From: [Clostridium] symbiosum
GTDB lineage: Bacteria; Bacillota; Clostridia; Lachnospirales; Lachnospiraceae
Length of the DNA: 64,000 nucleotides
Assembly: GCA_036419695.1 (NCBI GenBank)
Contig: CP143946.1
Span: 4,892,001-4,956,000 of the forward strand
Direction of reading: 5' to 3'
The position numbers were made by a program, and so were the translations under genes. Each line of letters opens with the position of its first letter. Position 1 is the stretch's first letter. Shown piece after piece: positions 59,663 through 64,000 of the stretch. The notes beneath the pieces are model-generated. The model saw nothing but the letters and a program-made list of their open reading frames with translations. It was not told the DNA's origin and did no database searches.

Positions 59663-61146
59663 TCCTGAATAACCTCCTGGTATTTTCTAAGCACAAAATG
59701 AACCTCAGTGCCAATTCCTTCTTTGCTCGTAGCCCAGATCCTGCCGCCATGATCCTCAATAATCTTCTTCACGATGGACAGGCCGATGCCGCTGCCTCCC
59801 TTGGAAGAATTCCTGGAGGAGTCCGTCCTGTAAAAGCGGTCAAATATAAATGGCACGTCCTTGGCCGCAATTCCTTTCCCGTTATCCTCAATCACAATCT
59901 GGATAAAATCACCGTCATCCTTAATTCTGATATTAATGATTCCCTTTTTCTTATCCAGGTATTTTAAGGAATTGCCGATAATGTTGTTAATCACGCGCTT
60001 CATCTGCTCCGCATCGGCAATTATCACAACGTCGTTGTCCACATAGTTGAAGTATCCCAGCTCAATTCCACGGGTCTCCATATCCAGGCCGACCTCTTCC
60101 ACACAATCCCCGAAATATTCCGCCACGTTGATCTTCGTGTAGTTATACGGTATTTTATTCGTATCAATCTTGGAATAGAATGTCAGCTCGTCAATCAGGC
60201 GATCCATATCATTAGCCTTATTATAAATCGTTTTGATATATTTATCCAGCTTTTCGGGTGACGAGGCAACACCGTCCTGGATTCCCTCCACATAACCCTT
60301 GATAGCCGTGATCGGCGTCTTCAGATCATGGGAAATATTGCTGATCAGTTCCTTGCTCTCCTTGTCATACTGGAGCTTCTCCTCCGAGGATTCCTTGAGC
60401 CTTAGACGCATCTCTTCAAAATCCTGGCAGAGCAGGCCAATCTCGTCGTCGTTGTCCACATCCAGTGTGAAGTCCAGGTTGCCGTCACGAATCTTCTTCG
60501 TGGCCTCCTGAAGCTTGGTCAGCGGCTGCAGCAGCGCCCTGTATACCCACATAATCAGGATACCTGCCGTGAAACAGATAATCAGCACTCCCACCAGCAG
60601 CATCTCGCTGATCATCGACTTAATCTCCGGAACGTATTCGCCTACATTCGTCACAATAAACAGGCTGCCCTCCGCTCCGTCCGAGAATGTAAAATCAATC
60701 TGCTTTAAAAGGTGCTGTTCCTCGCCGTCGAGATAAAAACCGCCGGACGAGTTCACCTTGTAATCATCATAGGGCGGAAGCTGGTCCGCCAGCTCAAATC
60801 CCTCATTCGCGCCGGAAAAAGTGATATCGTCTCCTTTTCTGACAATCAAATACGAGTACTTCTTCTCCAGTTCATCATTCAGGGATTCCAGATAGCTCTC
60901 ATCGTCAAAAATGGAGGGGTCTGCCTCCACCGACTTACGGATTGTATTCTGAACTCCCTGTGTCAGACGGTTAAATACCTGCATGGAGTTGCCGGAGAGC
61001 AGATCAACCTGTTCATTCAGCCCATAGTTCTTCTGGAAGGAACGGCCCTGATAATTGACAAGTCCCATAACGGCAATATAAATCAGTGCAATAGGAACCA
61101 CCGTAATTGTGATAAATGCAATAGCAAGACGTGTCTTTATCTTCAT
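59659..61146 (-). CDS. Sensor histidine kinase
   Basis: 495 residues: membrane helix 1 at ~7-29, an extracytoplasmic sensor (~30-180), helix 2 at ~183-203 (LVGVLIICFTAGILIMWVYRA), a HAMP domain (LQEATKKIRDGNLDFTL), the HisKA site LISNISHDLKTPITAIKGYVEGI and the ATPase lobe (INNIIGNSLKY, GIGLSIVKKIIEDHGG). Complete and likely functional. GGAGG precedes ATG 61146. A palindrome at 61184-61230 lies just upstream. Confidence 0.94.
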   Translation of the reverse strand: MKIKTRLAIAFITITVVPIALIYIAVMGLVNYQGRSFQKNYGLNEQVDLLSGNSMQVFNRLTQGVQNTIRKSVEADPSIFDDESYLESLNDELEKKYSYLIVRKGDDITFSGANEGFELADQLPPYDDYKVNSSGGFYLDGEEQHLLKQIDFTFSDGAEGSLFIVTNVGEYVPEIKSMISEMLLVGVLIICFTAGILIMWVYRALLQPLTKLQEATKKIRDGNLDFTLDVDNDDEIGLLCQDFEEMRLRLKESSEEKLQYDKESKELISNISHDLKTPITAIKGYVEGIQDGVASSPEKLDKYIKTIYNKANDMDRLIDELTFYSKIDTNKIPYNYTKINVAEYFGDCVEEVGLDMETRGIELGYFNYVDNDVVIIADAEQMKRVINNIIGNSLKYLDKKKGIINIRIKDDGDFIQIVIEDNGKGIAAKDVPFIFDRFYRTDSSRNSSKGGSGIGLSIVKKIIEDHGGRIWATSKEGIGTEVHFVLRKYQEVIQE

Positions 61147-61183
61147 ATGATACCTTCGGCACCTCCTTACGGTAATCAGAAAA

Positions 61184-61230
61184 ATATGAGAAAACCCGCT
61201 TCTTAAAAGCTTCGTGAGGCTTTCTCATAT
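61184..61230. other. Palindrome upstream of the kinase gene
   Basis: ATATGAGAAA (61184-61193) pairs perfectly with TTTCTCATAT (61221-61230), with an inner AAAGCTT-type stem, 38 bp before the kinase start. Could be an operator or leader stem. Confidence 0.55.
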
Positions 61231-61364
61231 CTTTTCACTTTCTTAATGATAAGTATATCATATTTTGACTCCTTCGTTTCTAAAAGTATTATAAAATATT
61301 CTTCCTGATTCCGCTAGAATGCCCTGTTTATGGTACTTCTGGGAGTATTTGATGCAATAGGAAA

Positions 61365-61390
61365 GAGAGTCCCGCAAACACGGAACTCCC
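61365..61390 (-). terminator. Probable terminator of metK
   Basis: On the minus strand GGGAGTTCCG pairs with CGGGACTCTC, followed by TTTCC, about 20 bp after the metK stop. The T-run is short. Confidence 0.55.
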
Positions 61391-61408
61391 TGTGAATTTT
61401 AGCATTCA

Positions 61409-62599
61409 TTATTTTAAATAACCCTTAAGCAGGTCTGCCTTGTCCAGTTTCTCCCACGGAAGATCCAGATCATTACGGCCGAAATGACCGTATGCGGCAG
61501 TCTGTTTGTAAAGCGGACGGCGCAGATCTAGCATTTTGATGATTCCTGCCGGACGCAGGTCAAAATGTTCACGGATGATGCCGACCAGCTCCTGATCACT
61601 CAGTTTGCCGGTGCCGAAGGTGTCGACCATAACGGATGTAGGCTGTGCCACGCCGATTGCGTAGGAAAGCTGGATCTCGCACTTGTCCGCCAGTCCTGCG
61701 GCTACGATATTCTTTGCCACATAGCGGGCCGCATAAGCAGCCGAACGGTCTACCTTGGTACAGTCCTTACCGGAGAACGCGCCGCCGCCGTGACGGGCAT
61801 ATCCGCCGTAGGTGTCAACGATAATCTTACGTCCGGTCAGTCCGCTGTCCCCATGAGGGCCGCCGATTACAAAGCGTCCGGTCGGATTAATAAAGAATTT
61901 TGTCTCGGAATCGATCATGCCGGACGGCAGAACCGGGTCAAATACATAGCGTTTAATGTCCTTATGAATCTGTTCCTGAGTTACATTCTCATCATGCTGT
62001 GTCGACAGAACAATCGTATCCAGGCGGATTGGCGCTCCGTTCCCGTCATACTCTACCGTAACCTGTGTTTTTCCATCGGGACGGAGATAAGGAAGAGTTC
62101 CATCCTTGCGCACTTCCGTCAGGCGGCGGGCCAGTCTGTGTGCCATATAAATCGGGTACGGCATAAATTCTTCCGTCTCGTTTGTAGCATAACCAAACAT
62201 CATGCCCTGATCACCGGCTCCGATTGCCTCCAGCTCTTCATCGGACATTTTATTCTCTTTGGCTTCCAAAGCCTTGTCCACTCCCATTGCAATATCAGTG
62301 GACTGCTCGTCAATCGCTGTAATCACACCGCAGGTGTCACAGTCAAAACCGTATTTAGCCCTGTCATATCCAATCTCACGCACTGTCTCACGCACGATTT
62401 TCTGAATATCCACATAGGCCTGTGTTGTAATCTCGCCCATTACCATGACAAGGCCCGTCGTGGTAGCCGTCTCGCAGGCAACGCGGCTCATCGGATCCTG
62501 CTCTAATAAAGCATCCAGAATGGCATCGGAAATCTGATCGCACATTTTGTCCGGATGGCCTTCGGTCACTGACTCAGATGTAAAAAGTATTTTTTCCAT
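61409..62599 (-). CDS. metK: S-adenosylmethionine synthetase
   Basis: 396 residues. LFTSESVTEGHPDKMCDQISDAILDALL, the loop GAGDQGMMFGYAT and GGPHGDSGLTGRKIIVDTYGG are the standard signatures; methionine-, ATP- and metal-binding residues in them are intact. It makes SAM from methionine and ATP. It is controlled by the SAM-I riboswitch directly upstream, giving product feedback. Its start has AAGGAGG. Confidence 0.97.
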   Translation of the reverse strand: MEKILFTSESVTEGHPDKMCDQISDAILDALLEQDPMSRVACETATTTGLVMVMGEITTQAYVDIQKIVRETVREIGYDRAKYGFDCDTCGVITAIDEQSTDIAMGVDKALEAKENKMSDEELEAIGAGDQGMMFGYATNETEEFMPYPIYMAHRLARRLTEVRKDGTLPYLRPDGKTQVTVEYDGNGAPIRLDTIVLSTQHDENVTQEQIHKDIKRYVFDPVLPSGMIDSETKFFINPTGRFVIGGPHGDSGLTGRKIIVDTYGGYARHGGGAFSGKDCTKVDRSAAYAARYVAKNIVAAGLADKCEIQLSYAIGVAQPTSVMVDTFGTGKLSDQELVGIIREHFDLRPAGIIKMLDLRRPLYKQTAAYGHFGRNDLDLPWEKLDKADLLKGYLK

Positions 62600-62663
62600 T
62601 GTATTCCTCCTTGTTTTTTAAAGACGACGAAAAGCGCGCTCCGCGGTATTTTCATCGTAGATC

Positions 62664-62860
62664 AATAAAAAGTCCGTAGCAATACGGACTTGATTGTGGT
62701 CTATCAAATCCTCTTATTGCTCGATTGGCCGGAACATTCCGGCGCCTCGCTCAGGCTGGCACCTTCCGCCTCCCGCATTCGGGACATCCTGTCCTTCCTG
62801 CCTAAACGGGGTTGCCGTGACTTCACAGATCCTTTGTATCTCCATCACTCTGAATAAGGG
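62664..62860 (-). promoter_or_regulatory. SAM-I (S-box) riboswitch with terminator, upstream of metK
   Basis: Reading the minus strand: P1 5' strand CTTATT near 62858, conserved core GGAGATACAAAGGATCTG then TGAAGTCACGGCAACC, further stems with AAGGTGCCAGCC, and the P1 3' strand CAATAAGAG near 62711-62719. An expression-platform terminator follows: AGTCCGTA/TACGGACT (62671-62690) and a T-run. Sequence between P1 and the terminator can pair as antiterminator. SAM binding would terminate metK transcription. Confidence 0.88.
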
Positions 62861-62898
62861 ATATTACGTACTTTTTAATTTATTTAACTGCAACATGT

Positions 62899-62927
62899 AC
62901 GATATCATACTCTTTTTCCTATGTCAA
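62899..62927 (-). promoter_or_regulatory. Promoter for the metK leader
   Basis: Minus strand TTGACA (62922-62927), 17-bp spacer, TATCGT (62899-62904), about 40 bp before the riboswitch. Confidence 0.75.
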
Positions 62928-62944
62928 GTAATATCAGGAAATTT

Positions 62945-62983
62945 TAATTGAGATGCGGGGACGGCGTTCTCATTTCTCGGCGT
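62945..62983. repeat. Family 1 element, end remnant F
   Basis: TTGAGATGCGGGGACGGCG followed by TTCTCATTTCTC combines the outer left end seen in copy C with the outer right end seen in copy E, with everything between deleted. Only about 35 bp remain. Confidence 0.5.
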
Positions 62984-63047
62984 CAAAAAATTCGGGGCAG
63001 AGCGCCGGATTCCGGTAATCTACCGAAATCCACTGCTCTGCCCCGAA
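62984..63047 (-). terminator. Terminator of murA
   Basis: On the minus strand TTCGGGGCAGAGC pairs with GCTCTGCCCCGAA, with an internal CCGGAATCC/GGATTTCGG-type stem, followed by TTTTTTGACG. Starts 24 bp after the murA stop. Confidence 0.9.
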
Positions 63048-63070
63048 TCATATCACAGGCACTTTGTCTG

Positions 63071-64000
63071 TCAGCCTACTTTTAATTTAAACTTTTGGGC
63101 TTCTTTCTCAGAATCCACCTTCTCAATTACGGCTCCCAGGCCCTGAAGTTTCTTCTCAAAATTCTCATAACCCCTCTGGATATATCCTATCTCGTCGACA
63201 ATTGTATATCCCTCGGCGGCTAATCCCGCAATGACAAGCGCAGCGCCGGCTCTCAGGTCCGGTGCATTTACCTGTGCTCCCGTCAGCTTCTTTACTCCGC
63301 TGATGATAGCGGTATAGCCTTCCACTTTGACATTGCTTCCCATCCTGGCAAGCTCGTCCACGTATTTGAAACGGTTCTCGAAAATACTCTCTGTAACAAT
63401 GCTGGTTCCCTCTGCCAGGGCCAGCGTGACGGTCATCTGCGGCTGCATATCAGTCGGGAATCCCGGGTATGGCAGTGTCTTGATGTCCGTATGTTTCTGT
63501 TTTGGCTTGCCCACAACGCGTACGGCCTCGTCAAACTCCCTGACTTCACAGCCCAGCTCGATCAGCTTGGCGGTAATCGCCTCCAGGTGCTTCGGAATAA
63601 CATTCTGTACCATAACATCGCCACGGGTGATCGCGGCGGCACACATGAATGTCCCTGCTTCTATCTGATCGGGAATAATGGAATACTCCGTTCCATGCAG
63701 TTTGTGGACCCCCTTAATACGGATTACATCCGTACCGGCTCCTTTGACATTGGCTCCCATGCTGTTCAGGAAGTTGGCAACATCGACTACGTGAGGTTCC
63801 TTTGCAGGGTTCTCAATGATAGTCTCGCCTTCCGCCAGGGTAGCCGCCATCATAATATTGATCGTAGCCCCTACGGAAACTACATCCAGATAAATATGGC
63901 TGCCCACCAGATCGATGGCATGGGCCACTACTGCGCCCTTCTCCACCTCGATCTTGGCGCCGAGGGCACGGAACCCCTTCAGGTGCTGGTCAATCGGCCT
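63071..64000 (-). CDS. murA: UDP-N-acetylglucosamine 1-carboxyvinyltransferase, 5' end outside window
   Basis: The frame is open through the right edge; 309 residues plus stop are visible, beginning RPIDQHLKGFRALGAKIEVEKG, which corresponds to residue ~120 of E. coli MurA. The catalytic loop cysteine would lie just outside the window. Visible landmarks: SVGATINIMMAATLAEG, IPDQIEAGTFMCAAAITRG, PGFPTDMQPQMTVTLALAEG, NAPDLRAGAALVIAGLAAEG. It transfers enolpyruvate from PEP to UDP-GlcNAc, the first step of peptidoglycan synthesis. Which of the two Firmicute paralogs it is cannot be told. Confidence 0.95.
   Translation of the reverse strand, partial: RPIDQHLKGFRALGAKIEVEKGAVVAHAIDLVGSHIYLDVVSVGATINIMMAATLAEGETIIENPAKEPHVVDVANFLNSMGANVKGAGTDVIRIKGVHKLHGTEYSIIPDQIEAGTFMCAAAITRGDVMVQNVIPKHLEAITAKLIELGCEVREFDEAVRVVGKPKQKHTDIKTLPYPGFPTDMQPQMTVTLALAEGTSIVTESIFENRFKYVDELARMGSNVKVEGYTAIISGVKKLTGAQVNAPDLRAGAALVIAGLAAEGYTIVDEIGYIQRGYENFEKKLQGLGAVIEKVDSEKEAQKFKLKVG

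Noticed and set aside
61565..62506. 313-residue plus-strand open frame
   Set aside because: Antisense to metK, whose identity is certain.

Overview
The window comes from a spore-forming Firmicute, most likely a gut Lachnospiraceae (Enterocloster / Lachnoclostridium-like). The basis is moderate GC, a SPOCS+LysM sporulation-type protein, OmpR-type two-component pairs, an S-box leader on metK, a DbpA-tailed DEAD-box helicase and clostridial promoter and RBS style. No rRNA, tRNA, CRISPR array, phage module or intact transposase gene was seen.

Layout. 1-645 is the 3' part of an MBL-fold hydrolase. 743-2950 is an unusual unit in which two small low-GC genes of unknown function are bracketed by inverted copies of a large palindromic repeat. 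2960-5192 holds a thioesterase, a zinc-ribbon protein and an OGG-type DNA glycosylase. 5209-13150 is a minus-strand run read in the order LysR, VWA protein, PNPOx-fold protein, MoxR-type AAA+ ATPase, calcineurin-like phosphoesterase, radical SAM protein, DMT transporter. 13309-19411 is a second minus-strand run: GIY-YIG/YaaA fusion, CDF metal transporter, lipoprotein phosphoesterase (paralog of the first), NUDIX, HAD, LRR protein. Then follow an OLD-family ATPase/TOPRIM nuclease and the SPOCS/LysM protein. 23429-30409 is a regulator convergent with an operon for uptake and hydrolysis of amidated compounds (frameshifted YtcJ-type amidohydrolase, YfcC carrier, DMT exporter, M20 hydrolase). 30825-44264 carries a TtcA-type enzyme with cysE, a second inverted pair of the palindromic repeat, an HD hydrolase, MscS, glgB, a DUF3810 protein, signal peptidase I, aspartate kinase and a two-component system. 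44454-49783 has a GNAT, a DEAD-box helicase, an amidohydrolase and a membrane glycosyltransferase-like protein. 50006-58517 is a sugar locus (fructokinase-like, GH32-like, ABC transporter) divergent from a LacI regulator with two sensor domains; three identical TTTACGTAAA operators lie between. 58973-64000 has a two-component system, metK under a SAM-I riboswitch, and partial murA.

The least explained part of the window is its repeat content. Family 1 is an approximately 330-bp palindromic element with a 204-nt inner hairpin. It has four full-length copies, arranged as two inverted pairs, plus reduced copies, and its stem shows compensatory base changes between copies. Family 2 is a 148-bp, three-hairpin element with two copies. 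A dense row of perfect hairpins lies at 58617-58897. Four genes also carry in-frame tandem repeats in low-complexity tails or linkers.
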